DNA of 64,000 nucleotides from DP-19 sp036496285 (GCA_036496285.1 DASXLI010000055.1:8704-72703), one strand, 5' to 3'. Shown: positions 43,837 through 52,111, counted from the first letter of the stretch. The notes: generated by a model not told the origin, from the sequence alone. A program made the numbers and translations.

Positions 43837-44703
43837 ATGCCGACGCCACAGCAGATTCTCGTCCCGTTCGACTATTCGGCCGCTGCCGAAGCCGCACTGC
43901 GGTTCGCCGCCGACCTCGCGCATGCCTGTCAGGCGAAGCTCCTCGTGCATCACTTCGTCGAGCTCGAGGTGCGCATGCTCGACGACTACCCTGTGATCAA
44001 GGGCGATCCGATCGCCGAGGAAGGCGAGCGCCTGCGCGCGCACGTCCAGCGTCTCCTCGCCGCGGCCGGACGGGGCCCCGCGCAGGAAGTGGAGATCAGC
44101 TGGGGCTCCCCGCTCCTCCGCATCGTGGAGACGGCCATCGAGCGCAAGGCGGATCTCATCGTCCTGGGAGCGCACGGACGGGCCGGAGTCCTCGTCGGCA
44201 GCCTTGCGGAGCGGACCGTGCGGCTCGCGCCATGTCCCGTGTTGACGGTGCGCGGACCCGTGAGCCCTGGGAACGAGACAGCGTCGCACGTTGCGCCGCA
44301 CGCCGGCGATGCCGGGACCGGGCCCGCCCGGGTCGCGCGCGTCATGACTCCGAGCCCCGTGACGATCGGTCCCGGCGACAGCCTCGCGGTCGCGCGCGAT
44401 CGGATGCTCGACGCCGGGATCCGGCATCTGCCCGTGGTCGATGGCGGCCGGCTGGTCGGAATCGTGAGCGACGTCGACCTCCCCGCGCACCGGGGTCGGT
44501 TTGCACACACCCGCGTCGACGCGGCGATGACCCCCGACCCGGTCGTCATCGGCCGCGGCGCGACGATCGCGGACGCCGCTCGTCTCATGCTCGAGCGACG
44601 CGTACGGGCGCTGCCGGTGGTCGAGGGCACACAACTCGTCGGCGTGCTCTCCGTCGTGGACATCCTTGAGGACTACGTGCGCGCTTCGCGGGAAGACACG
44701 TAG
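43837..44703 (+). CDS. Universal stress protein fused to two CBS domains
   Basis: 288 residues. UspA domain (about 1-140): ILVPFDYSAAAEAALRFAADLA, VLGAHGRAGVLVGSLAERTVRLAPCPVLTVR, with the G2xG9xS nucleotide motif. Then a CBS pair (about 165-280): RVMTPSPVTIGPGDSLAVARDRMLDAGIRHLPVV and AMTPDPVVIGRGATIADAARLML. It senses adenine nucleotides in related proteins. AAGGAG ribosome site; 13 bases after the ferritin-like gene, so it is the fourth gene of the kor unit. Confidence 0.9.
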   Translation: MPTPQQILVPFDYSAAAEAALRFAADLAHACQAKLLVHHFVELEVRMLDDYPVIKGDPIAEEGERLRAHVQRLLAAAGRGPAQEVEISWGSPLLRIVETAIERKADLIVLGAHGRAGVLVGSLAERTVRLAPCPVLTVRGPVSPGNETASHVAPHAGDAGTGPARVARVMTPSPVTIGPGDSLAVARDRMLDAGIRHLPVVDGGRLVGIVSDVDLPAHRGRFAHTRVDAAMTPDPVVIGRGATIADAARLMLERRVRALPVVEGTQLVGVLSVVDILEDYVRASREDT

Positions 44704-44736
44704 CGTCCCGTTCCGTCGCCGGCGCGGCGCCGATGT

Positions 44737-45432
44737 TCAGGGCGTCGCGTACGTGCGCCGCAGATAGACGATGATGTCCGCCGACTCGAACATCGCGACG
44801 TCGCGGTTGGGGTCGATGAGGTACGGCACCATCATCTTGCCCGAGCGAGCGGTGAACGCCTGGCGGCGGGAGCTCCCGCGCGCGACGTTGCGCAGATGGT
44901 ACGGCAATGCGAGCTCGCAGAGCACCTCGCGTACCAGCCGACAGAATGGCGAGCCCTCGTAGCTGTAGAGCTCGAGCGGACGCTCGGGAGCACGGGCGGC
45001 CCGGTATCTTTCGCCGTGGCCGACGCGCATGGCCGATGCGGCGAGCGAGCCGACGAGCGTGAATGGCCCCGCGGACAGCATGAGCGGTACGCCGGCACGG
45101 CCGTAGCGCTCGAACAGATAGCGGTTGATGTCGTCCGACTCGTACATCTCGACGCCGGTGTTCGGATCGACCAGGTAGGGGAACTGCTCCTTGCCGCCTC
45201 GCCGACGGACGACGTCGCGAAAGCGCGGGCTGCCCTTCGGGCACGGATAGATCATCGCCTCGAGGTCGAGAACGGTGAGTGCCTCGCGCACTTTGCGGCA
45301 ATATGGACACGCCTCGAACTCGTAGAGCTCGAGCAGCTTCTCCGGCTGTCTTCCGACCGGAGCGACGCGCTCGCCGTAACCGAGACGTGCCACGGTGGCG
45401 AGGAGGGATGTCGTGACGTCGACCGCGCGCAT
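44737..45432 (-). CDS. Protein with two tandem glutathione S-transferase N-terminal (thioredoxin-fold) domains
   Basis: 231 residues. Two copies of a GST_N/glutaredoxin-like fold: the first carries CPYC at 42-45 with FPYLVDPNTGVEMYESDDINRYLF, the second SPFC at 161-164 with VPYLIDPNRDVAMFESADIIVYL. The first site has both redox cysteines, the second only the C-terminal one. No GST C-terminal helical domain follows. ATG at 45432 is favoured by a GGGGGCAC ribosome-like site; a TTG at 45462 gives a longer version. Redox or glutathione-binding role is likely but unproven. Confidence 0.85.
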   Translation of the reverse strand: MRAVDVTTSLLATVARLGYGERVAPVGRQPEKLLELYEFEACPYCRKVREALTVLDLEAMIYPCPKGSPRFRDVVRRRGGKEQFPYLVDPNTGVEMYESDDINRYLFERYGRAGVPLMLSAGPFTLVGSLAASAMRVGHGERYRAARAPERPLELYSYEGSPFCRLVREVLCELALPYHLRNVARGSSRRQAFTARSGKMMVPYLIDPNRDVAMFESADIIVYLRRTYATP

Positions 45433-45649
45433 GTGCCCCCGAATCACGTGCGGGCGCGACAATCAACAACGGCTCGGGGCCCTCCGCAGGCGCACGCCAG
45501 CGGAACGGGGAGCGCCACCCCGGAGCGCGCTGCACCACGAGACCGTCGCACATGAGCGGAGCGAGGCGGCGTTGTCCCGGCACGAGAACCTGCTCCAGCT
45601 CCGGAGCGGAATACGCTCGGCGAGACGGGTGTCCATCCTGCGTCGCTGG

Positions 45650-45724
45650 TCGCTGGAGGGACGTCGACCCGGCTTCGACGCTGGCATGAACGATTACATC
45701 GCCAAACCCGGGGCGGCCGGCTGA
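45650..45724 (+). pseudogene. Remnant of a response regulator receiver domain
   Basis: About 24 codons read SLEGRRPGFDAGMNDYIAKP and end after GAAG. This matches the final stretch of receiver domains of hybrid kinases (LEGxRxxCLxAGMxDYIxKP), including the conserved Lys. Nothing recognisable as a receiver precedes it, and it is one residue short between LEG and AGM, so this is a decayed fragment. Confidence 0.55.
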
Positions 45725-45832
45725 TCGATCGTCGAGGCCGGCCAAGCGAAATCGCTCCGCGGCAGTTTGAAGAAACGGCTACGCACGCGGGCTCACCCGC
45801 ACGCGACTCCGACCACCTGGCGCAGGGATGCG

Positions 45833-45849
45833 TTGGCACGGACGTTGCG
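45833..45849 (+). promoter_or_regulatory. Near-consensus sigma54 promoter
   Basis: TTGGCACGGACGTTGCG matches the -24/-12 consensus (TGGCACG-N4-TTGC) at all core positions, with GG and GC separated by exactly 10 bases. The start site would be around 45860, next to the ATG of the broken epoxide hydrolase at 45864, giving almost no leader. Confidence 0.5.
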
Positions 45850-45863
45850 ACGCTGGAGCGTGT

Positions 45864-46560
45864 ATGGCCCCGTCGTCATTCCTCATCAAGATCGAGCAAC
45901 GCGTGCTCGACGACCTGCGCGAACGCCTCGATCGCACGCGTTGGGTCGGCGATCTCGGCGACTCCGGCTGGAAGTACGGCGCGAGCGTTCCGTACATGAA
46001 GGAGCTGGTCGCCGGACGATCCGTCGCGCGCCGAGCGGAAGTATCTGGACTCGATCGCGGAGTATCAGCAACGGGAGGGCGCGTATGCGTTCGTGCAGGG
46101 ATCGCAGCCGCAGGTCGCCGCGGTCGGGCTCAATGATTCGCCTGCGGGGCTCGCGACGTGGATCGTCGAGAAGTTTCGCCGCTGGAGCGATTGCGACGGC
46201 GACGTCGAACGCCGGTTCACCAAGGACGAGCTGCTGACGAACGTGATGCTCTACTGGGCGACGGAGACGATCAATTCGGCGTTCCTCCTGTACTACGACG
46301 TCACGCAAGCCGGCGCGCTCACGTGGATCGGACAGAAGATCAAGGAATGGGTGGGAACTACGACCGTGCCGGCGGCGTTCGCGATGTTCCCGAAGGACCT
46401 CTCGTTCCCGCCGCGCGAGTGGGCCGAGCGGTTCTTCAACGTCCAGCGTTGGACGGAGATGGAGCGTGGGGGGCATTTCGCGGCGCTCGAGGAGCCGGAG
46501 TCACTCGTGCGGGACATTCGCGAGTTCTTTCGTCCGTTGCGGAGCGCGGCCGCGCGGTGA
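45864..46560 (+). pseudogene. Epoxide hydrolase with internal deletion and frame change
   Basis: The start (FLIKIEQRVLDDLRERLDRTRW ... GWKYGASVPYMKELV) is the EHN domain of bacterial epoxide hydrolases. The end (KYLDSIAEYQQREGAYAFVQGSQPQ, GLNDSPAGLATWIVEKFRRWSDCDGD, RFTKDELLTNVMLYWATETI, MERGGHFAALEEPE) is their C-terminal half with the catalytic His in GGHFAALE. Between them, near 46010-46020, the reading frame shifts and roughly 140 residues with the catalytic Asp nucleophile are missing. The gene cannot make an active enzyme. A read-through of the last part alone (from 46093) would lack the active-site core. Confidence 0.85.
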
Positions 46561-46678
46561 CGCGCGTGCTGCCTCCGCTCGGCGATCTTGCATGGGTTTG
46601 TCCTTGCCTTGCGCCGCCCTCTCCGTGCTAGACACGACGAGCCGTCTCACCCGATCGCGGTCATCCAGGAGAGCCCCC
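46561..46678. other. Short intergenic region before the FG-GAP protein
   Basis: 118 bases. It includes TTGCCT (46604-46609) and TAGACA (46629-46634), but spacing is 19 bases, so the promoter call is weak. The FG-GAP gene has a CAGGAGAG ribosome site at its end. Confidence 0.35.
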
Positions 46679-48682
46679 ATGCGTCTGTCGTCTGCGCCGC
46701 TCACGGCGCTTCTCGTTTTTCTCGCCGTCCCGGCCGTACACGCGAGCCAGCCGCAGGTCGTGTCTACCAGCCCCGCGCGCCTGGCATTCGCGCCCGCGAC
46801 GACGACGATCAGCGTTACCTTCGACCAGGCGCTGCTGCCGGCGTCGGTGACGAGCGCGAGCCTGCGCGTCTTCGGGCGCTCGAGCGGCACGGTGAGCGGC
46901 GCGATCGCCCTCTCCAACGGCGACAAGACCGTCACGGTCACGCCGTCGCATCCGTTCTCGGCGGGCGAGATCGTGCTGGTGAACCTGTCGCACGACATCA
47001 AGGCGGCGGACGCGACGCCCCTCCGGTCGGCCGGCTACGCGTACCAGTTCTGGATCTCGACCAAGCCGGCGACGCGCAGCTTCGCCGAGATCCAGAAGTT
47101 CTCCAACCGGAACGGTCCGGACAACACGCGCATCTACGGCGCGCTCGCGACCGACTTCAACGGCGACGGCTTCATCGATCTCGGCACCGTGAACGAGGAC
47201 AGCGCCGACGTGCGGGTCTTCCTCAACACCGCCGACGGCTCCGGCAAGTACGACGTGCCTTTCGTCCCCCCGCCGGTACCGGTGGGCGTGGAGTCGAGCC
47301 CGAACGAGCCCGCCGATGTCGACAACGACGGCAAGACCGACGCCGTCATCTCCTCGACCGACGCGCCCGGCATCTTCGTGCTGCACGGCCACGGTGACGG
47401 CACGTTCGACGGCACGCAGATGATCACGACCGGCGCCGAGGCGCACGGTGTCGCGGTGCTCGACGTCGACGGCGACGGCGACCTCGACATCGCCGAGGCG
47501 CTCCAGGGCGCGAGCAGCGACGAGATGGCGCTGCTCATCAACGACGGAACGGGCCACTACGGCACGCCGACCTTCTTCGACAGCAGCTGCAGCGGCGAGT
47601 GGGGCCTTGGCTCCGGCGACATGAACAACGACGGCATCACCGACCTCGTCGTCGGCTGCGTCAACGACCAGAAGGTCTCGGTGATGCTGGGCAACGGCGA
47701 CGGCACCTTCACCGTGCTGCCGGCGCAGAACGCGGGCGGCCAGCCGTGGCAGGTCGCGATCGGCGACCTCGACGGCGACGGCAATCTCGACGCCGCGCTG
47801 GCGCTCGCCAACAGCACTGACGGCGGCGGCATCCTGCTCGGGAACGGCGACGGCACGTTCAAGCCCGTCGTGACCTATGCGATGCCGGGCCATACGCCGT
47901 CGAGCAAGCTCGGCGACCTCGACGGCGACGGTGATCTCGACTGGGTGCTGTCGAGCTTCGGCGCCGGTCTCTGGCGCATCTACGTGAACGACGGTAGCGG
48001 CGCGTTCACCAAGGACCAGGACATTCCCGCGGACTCGAATCCATCGTGCTCCGTCCTGCTCGACATCGACAACGACGGCGACCTCGACATGGCGTTGAGC
48101 GACGAGATCGCCGACACCGTGAAGATCATGCAGAGCGAGAACCCGCCGAGCCTGCTCTGTCCGCCGGCGCCGGCGACGTGCCGCGCGCCGTTCGTCCCGG
48201 GCAAGGCGTCGATTCTCATGAAGGACAAGACGCCCGACAAGGGCGACCAGATCGTCTGGAAGTGGATCAAGGGGCCGACGACGCCGCTCGGCGACTTCGC
48301 CGACCCCGTCACGACGGACGACTACGCGCTCTGCATCTACGACGCCGGCGCGCTGGTCACGAGCGCCGCCGCCGACCACGGCGGCCTCTGCCGCGGCAAG
48401 CCCTGCTGGACGACGAAGCCGACGGCCATCCAGTACAAGAACCGCGACGCGTCCCCGAGCGGCACGCAGAGCATCAAGCTCAAGCCGGGCGCCCTCGACG
48501 GCAAGGCATCGATCACCTTCAAGGCGAAGGGCGACAAGGTCGTCCTGCCCGACCTCGGCGCGTTGACCGGCCCGGTCGTCGTGCAGCTCCAGCGCAGCGG
48601 CGGCGCCCCGTGCTTCGGGGCGACCTACAGCGCGCCCTTCCTCAAGCAGGACGCGGCGAACTTCAAAGACAAGGCCGACTGA
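46679..48682 (+). CDS. Secreted FG-GAP repeat protein with Ig-like N-domain and conserved C-terminal domain
   Basis: 667 residues. Signal peptide (APLTALLVFLAVPAVHAS), a bacterial Ig-like (Big_5/SbsA) domain at about 22-125, then seven FG-GAP/VCBS-type repeats each with a calcium-binding DxDxDGxxD motif (DFNGDGFIDL, DVDNDGKTDA, DVDGDGDLDI, DMNNDGITDL, DLDGDGNLDA, DLDGDGDLDW, DIDNDGDLDM), forming a beta-propeller. Residues 510-667 are the domain shared with the BNR protein at 34271-37039: VWKWIKG, YALCIYD, KPCW, YKNRDAS, VVVQLQR, CFGATY, NFKDKA. Probably a surface adhesin or binding protein. Confidence 0.88.
   Translation: MRLSSAPLTALLVFLAVPAVHASQPQVVSTSPARLAFAPATTTISVTFDQALLPASVTSASLRVFGRSSGTVSGAIALSNGDKTVTVTPSHPFSAGEIVLVNLSHDIKAADATPLRSAGYAYQFWISTKPATRSFAEIQKFSNRNGPDNTRIYGALATDFNGDGFIDLGTVNEDSADVRVFLNTADGSGKYDVPFVPPPVPVGVESSPNEPADVDNDGKTDAVISSTDAPGIFVLHGHGDGTFDGTQMITTGAEAHGVAVLDVDGDGDLDIAEALQGASSDEMALLINDGTGHYGTPTFFDSSCSGEWGLGSGDMNNDGITDLVVGCVNDQKVSVMLGNGDGTFTVLPAQNAGGQPWQVAIGDLDGDGNLDAALALANSTDGGGILLGNGDGTFKPVVTYAMPGHTPSSKLGDLDGDGDLDWVLSSFGAGLWRIYVNDGSGAFTKDQDIPADSNPSCSVLLDIDNDGDLDMALSDEIADTVKIMQSENPPSLLCPPAPATCRAPFVPGKASILMKDKTPDKGDQIVWKWIKGPTTPLGDFADPVTTDDYALCIYDAGALVTSAAADHGGLCRGKPCWTTKPTAIQYKNRDASPSGTQSIKLKPGALDGKASITFKAKGDKVVLPDLGALTGPVVVQLQRSGGAPCFGATYSAPFLKQDAANFKDKAD
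48206..48679 (+). other. C-terminal domain shared by two secreted proteins (copy in FG-GAP protein)
   Basis: 158 residues, no named family recognised. Aligned with residues 758-922 of the BNR protein (34274-34768, minus strand), the same order of landmarks is kept: LM near the start, VW-x-W, DF-x-P-x-T, Y-x-LC-x-YD, PCW, YK-DR, KL-x-G, KA-x-I, KGxG/KGDK, LP, VQL, C-x-GA-x-Y and FK-K at the end. Conserved cysteines (LCxYD, C-x3-PCW, C-x-GA) suggest disulfides. Confidence 0.7.
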
Positions 48683-48975
48683 CGCAGTCGCGAGCGTAGA
48701 GACAGAGGAAGGGCGGCGCGGGCGCGGGGGCGGGGATGCGTCGTCTGCATCCGACGGGCGCGATCGGTTCAGTGCGCCCCAACGGATGCAGACGCCGGCC
48801 ACCGCACGCCGGCGCCTTCCATTTCATTCCCTCGCCGGTCCGGCCCATCACCTCTCCGTTCGGCTACCTCTTCGCTCCGGCCGGTGCGTGCATCATGGGC
48901 GGGCTTCCTGTAGAAGCCTGGCTTTCGTACTCTCGTTGAAGGCTCCGTACCCCGTACCCAAAGGAGATCATTTCC
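48683..48975. other. Intergenic region between FG-GAP gene and thiolase
   Basis: 293 bases. It holds a large inverted repeat at 48742-48794 and a small hairpin (GGCTTC-ctgta-GAAGCC) at 48902-48918 followed by TGGCTTT. No gene or clear promoter is visible; thiolase has an AAAGGAG ribosome site. Confidence 0.5.
48742..48794. repeat. Perfect 12-bp inverted repeat with nested 6-bp stem
   Basis: CGTCTGCATCCG (48742-48753) pairs with CGGATGCAGACG (48783-48794); inside, GGGCGC (48756-48761) pairs with GCGCCC (48774-48779), leaving a 12-base loop. It lies 60 bases after the FG-GAP stop and has no T tract, so it may be a non-canonical terminator, an mRNA-stabilising hairpin or a protein-binding site. 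Confidence 0.6.
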
Positions 48976-50157
48976 ATGCGTGAAGCCGTCATCGTTGCGA
49001 GCGCCCGCACCCCGCTCGGCAAGTCATTCCGCGGCAGTCTGAACGCCACCCGGCCGGACGACATGGCCGCGACCGCGATCAAGGGCGCGCTCGCCAAGGT
49101 GCCGCAGCTGTCGGTCAAGGAGATCGAGGACGTGATCTGCGGGTGCGGCCTTCCGGAGGGACCCTCGGGGATGAATGTCGCGCGCGTGGCGACGCTCGCG
49201 GCCGGGCTGCCCGAGACGATCGCGGCGACGACGGTGAACCGCTTCTGCTCGTCGGGCCTGCAGGCGATCGGCATGGCGGCGCATCAGATCATCAACGAGG
49301 GCGCGAACGCCGCGATCGGCGCCGGCACCGAGTCGATCTCGATGGTGCAGGGCCAGCAGAACATGAACAACCTCGTGAACTCGCGGGTGCAGGAGCTCTG
49401 GCCGGGCCTCTACATGGGCATGGGGCAGACCGCGGAGATCGTCGCCGAGCGCTACAAGATCTCGCGCGAGGACCAGGACAAGTACTCGCTCCTGAGCCAG
49501 CAGCGCACCGGCGCGGCGCAGCGCGACGGCAGGTTCTCCGAGATCATCCCGATGAAGGTGAAGAAGGCGGTGAAGGACGAGTCCGGCAACCTCAAGTTCG
49601 AGGATGCCGAGATCACCAAGGACGAGTGCAACCGCCCCGATACGACGCTCGAGGGCCTGCAGAAGCTGAAGCCCTCGTTCAAGGAGGACGGCACGGTCAC
49701 GGCCGGCAACGCCTCGCAGCTCTCCGACGGCGCGTCAGCGACGATCCTGATGTCGCGCGAGCGCGCCAAAGAGCTCGGCATCGAGCCGCTCGGCATCTTC
49801 CGCGGCGTTGCGGTCGCCGGCTGCCGACCGGAGGAGATGGGGATCGGTCCGGTGTTCGCGGTGCCGAAGCTCCTCAAGCGCCACGGCCTCACCATGAAGG
49901 ACATCGACATCGTCGAGCTGAACGAGGCCTTCGCCTCGCAGCTCCTCTACTGCCAGCGCCAGCTCGAGATCCCCGACGAGAAGCTGAACCCGCTCGGCGG
50001 CTCGATCTCGATCGGCCACCCGTACGGCATGACGGGCTCACGCATGGTGGGTCAGCTCCTCGGCGAGCTGCGCCGGCGGAAGCAGAAGTACGGCCTGGTC
50101 ACGATGTGCGTCGGCGGCGGCATGGGAATGGCGGGCCTGTTCGAGGCCTGCTGGTAG
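48976..50157 (+). CDS. Thiolase (acetyl-CoA C-acyltransferase)
   Basis: 393 residues. Nucleophile Cys91 in NRFCSSGLQAI; other motifs VTAGNASQLSDGAS, NEAFASQLLY, GGSISIGHPYGMTGSRM and CVGGGMGMAGLFE. It breaks down 3-ketoacyl-CoA (FadA-like) or joins two acyl-CoAs; the RFCSSG motif is closer to FadA/FadI-type acyltransferases. It is only distantly similar to the thiolase at 32950-34140. Good ribosome site (AAAGGAG). The usual fadB partner is not adjacent. Confidence 0.94.
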   Translation: MREAVIVASARTPLGKSFRGSLNATRPDDMAATAIKGALAKVPQLSVKEIEDVICGCGLPEGPSGMNVARVATLAAGLPETIAATTVNRFCSSGLQAIGMAAHQIINEGANAAIGAGTESISMVQGQQNMNNLVNSRVQELWPGLYMGMGQTAEIVAERYKISREDQDKYSLLSQQRTGAAQRDGRFSEIIPMKVKKAVKDESGNLKFEDAEITKDECNRPDTTLEGLQKLKPSFKEDGTVTAGNASQLSDGASATILMSRERAKELGIEPLGIFRGVAVAGCRPEEMGIGPVFAVPKLLKRHGLTMKDIDIVELNEAFASQLLYCQRQLEIPDEKLNPLGGSISIGHPYGMTGSRMVGQLLGELRRRKQKYGLVTMCVGGGMGMAGLFEACW

Positions 50158-50240
50158 GATCGTGAGCGACGGCGGGCCGGGCGCGACGGCGCCGCCCGCC
50201 GGCCGCCCCCGCTTGGCGCGTGACGCCGCGCCCTCCGCCA

Positions 50241-50948
50241 ATGGCCGAGCCGCTGATCACGCTCCGTGACGTGTCGCGCTCGTACGAGCGCGGCCACGAC
50301 GTCGTCCACGCGCTCGCCGACGTCTCGCTGACCATCGCGAGCGGCGGGTTCGTCGCGCTCATGGGCCCGTCGGGCTCCGGCAAGTCGACGTTGCTGAACC
50401 TGCTCTCGGGCATCGACCGGCCGAGCGCCGGCGAGGTCTGGGTCGCGGGCCAGCGGCTGAACGACCTCTCGGAGGACGCGCTCGCGACGTGGCGGGCGCG
50501 CCACGTCGGGTTGATCTTCCAGTTCTACAACCTGATACCGGTCCTCTCGGCGCTGGAGAACGTCGAGCTGCCCCTGCTGCTGACGCCGTTCAACCGCGCC
50601 GAGCGTCTGCGCCGGGCGGAGACGGCGCTGCGCGTGGTCGGGCTCGCCGCGCGCGCCCGCCACTTGCCGAGCGAGCTCTCCGGCGGCGAGCAGCAGCGCG
50701 TCGCGATCGCGCGCGCGATCGTCGCCGACCCCGACGTGATCATCGCCGACGAGCCGACCGGCGACCTCGACGCGCGCAGCGCCGACGACGTGCTGGGCAT
50801 GCTGCGCGACCTGAGCCGCGAGTTCCACAAGACCGTGGTGATGGTGACGCACGACCCGCGCGCCGCGCACTGGGTCGACGTCGTGTACCATCTCGAGAAG
50901 GGCCTGCTGCTCGGCGTGGAGCCGGGGGACGCGGAGCGGCGCGCGTGA
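50241..50948 (+). CDS. ABC transporter ATP-binding protein (LolD/MacB type)
   Basis: 235 residues. Walker A GPSGSGKS, Q-loop in FQFYNLIPVLSALENVELPLLL, signature LSGGEQQRVAIARAI, Walker B VIIADEPTGDLD and H-loop VTHD. Belongs to the LolCDE/MacB/FtsE class that powers mechanotransmission rather than classical transport. ATG at 50241 starts at the conserved EPLITLRDVSRSYERG; a GTG at 50220 adds seven residues. Stop overlaps the permease GTG by 4 bases. Confidence 0.92.
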   Translation: MAEPLITLRDVSRSYERGHDVVHALADVSLTIASGGFVALMGPSGSGKSTLLNLLSGIDRPSAGEVWVAGQRLNDLSEDALATWRARHVGLIFQFYNLIPVLSALENVELPLLLTPFNRAERLRRAETALRVVGLAARARHLPSELSGGEQQRVAIARAIVADPDVIIADEPTGDLDARSADDVLGMLRDLSREFHKTVVMVTHDPRAAHWVDVVYHLEKGLLLGVEPGDAERRA

Positions 50949-52111
50949 GGTTCCTGCCGCTCATCCTGCGGAACCTCGGACGCAACAAGCTGCGCACCGG
51001 GCTCACCGGCGTGGCGATCGGGCTCGCGGTACTGCTCGTGTGCTTCTTCCTCACGATGCCCGCCGGAATCGACGTCTTCCTGTCGCAGATCGCGAGCAAC
51101 GTCCGCATCTCGGTCCACCACAAGGGCGGCCTCGTCTACCAGATGCCGTTCGCCTACGTGAACAAGATCCGCGCCGTGCCGGGCGTCGTCGCGGCGGACG
51201 GCGTGGTGTGGTTCGGCGGCGCCTTCGAGGAGGCGGGGCACGTGACGTTCCCGAGCTTCGCGGTCGAGCCCGAGCACGTCGGCGCCGTCTGGCCAGACTA
51301 CCACATCGATCCCGCGGCGCTCGAGCGCTTCCGGCGCTTCCGCGACGGCGCCATCGTCGGCCGTCAGACGATGGAAAAGTACGGCTGGAAGGTCGGGCAG
51401 CAGGTGAGCCTGCGCAGCACGATCTGGCCCGTCACCCTCACGTTCCGCATCGTCGGCGAGATCCCGAACGCGCGCTCCCCGCTCTTCTGGTTCCAGCGCG
51501 AGTACCTGGCGCAGGCGATCCACGAGCACGGCTGGACGCTCAGCATCGTCGGCATCGTCTGGGTGCGCATCGCCGATCCGGCGCTGGTCGACGGTGTCAT
51601 GACAAAGCTCGACGCGATGTTCCGCAACAGTCCGGCCGAGACCGCGGCGGAGACCGAGAAGTCGTTCTTCGCGAGCTACTTCGGCTCGCTGCAGGGGTTC
51701 GTCGCGATCATCCTCGTCGTGACCGGCCTCGTCGCGCTCTGCGTGCTCTGCATCGCCGCCAACACGGCGAGCATGGCGGTGCGCGAGCGCGCGCGCGAGA
51801 TCGCCGTGCTGCGCGCCATCGGCTTCGGCCGCGGCCTCGTCTTCGGCACCCTGGTCGCCGAGTCGACGGTGCTCGCGACGGTCGCGGGTGGCACGGGCGC
51901 GCTGCTCACTTACGCCTTCACGGCCGGGGTGAAGCTCGCGGCGGGCGGCTGGAGCACCCAGCTCGGACCGCTCTCCGGCTTCCTCGTGAGCCCGGCGATC
52001 GTGGGGCAGGGCATCCTGCTCGCCGTCGTCGTCGGGCTGGTGGCAGGGATCGCGCCGGCCTACGGCGCTGCGCACCGGCCGGTCGCCAGCGTGCTGCGGG
52101 AGGTCTTTTGA
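50945..52111 (+). CDS. FtsX/MacB-type ABC permease 1
   Basis: 388 residues with four membrane segments: one near the N-terminus (GVAIGLAVLLVCFFLTMPAGIDVF) and three at the C-terminus (FVAIILVVTGLVALCVLCIAANT, ATVAGGTGALLTYAF, QGILLAVVVGLVAGIAPAYGA). A ~230-residue periplasmic MacB_PCD-like domain lies between. The RERAREIAVLRAIGFGRGLVF coupling helix is diagnostic of FtsX permeases. GTG start; overlaps both neighbours by 4 bases. Confidence 0.9.
   Translation: MRFLPLILRNLGRNKLRTGLTGVAIGLAVLLVCFFLTMPAGIDVFLSQIASNVRISVHHKGGLVYQMPFAYVNKIRAVPGVVAADGVVWFGGAFEEAGHVTFPSFAVEPEHVGAVWPDYHIDPAALERFRRFRDGAIVGRQTMEKYGWKVGQQVSLRSTIWPVTLTFRIVGEIPNARSPLFWFQREYLAQAIHEHGWTLSIVGIVWVRIADPALVDGVMTKLDAMFRNSPAETAAETEKSFFASYFGSLQGFVAIILVVTGLVALCVLCIAANTASMAVRERAREIAVLRAIGFGRGLVFGTLVAESTVLATVAGGTGALLTYAFTAGVKLAAGGWSTQLGPLSGFLVSPAIVGQGILLAVVVGLVAGIAPAYGAAHRPVASVLREVF

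Larger units (their letters stand above)
45433..45863. other. Decayed or non-coding stretch with a receiver scrap and a sigma54-like promoter
   Basis: About 430 bases without an intact gene. A degraded response-regulator end is at 45650-45724 and a near-consensus sigma54 promoter at 45833-45849. The rest shows no recognisable motif in any frame. Confidence 0.55.

Noticed and set aside
48902..48918. GGCTTC/GAAGCC hairpin as a rho-independent terminator
   Set aside because: Only 6 bp and followed by TGGCTTTCG, not a T run; 220 bases after the FG-GAP stop.
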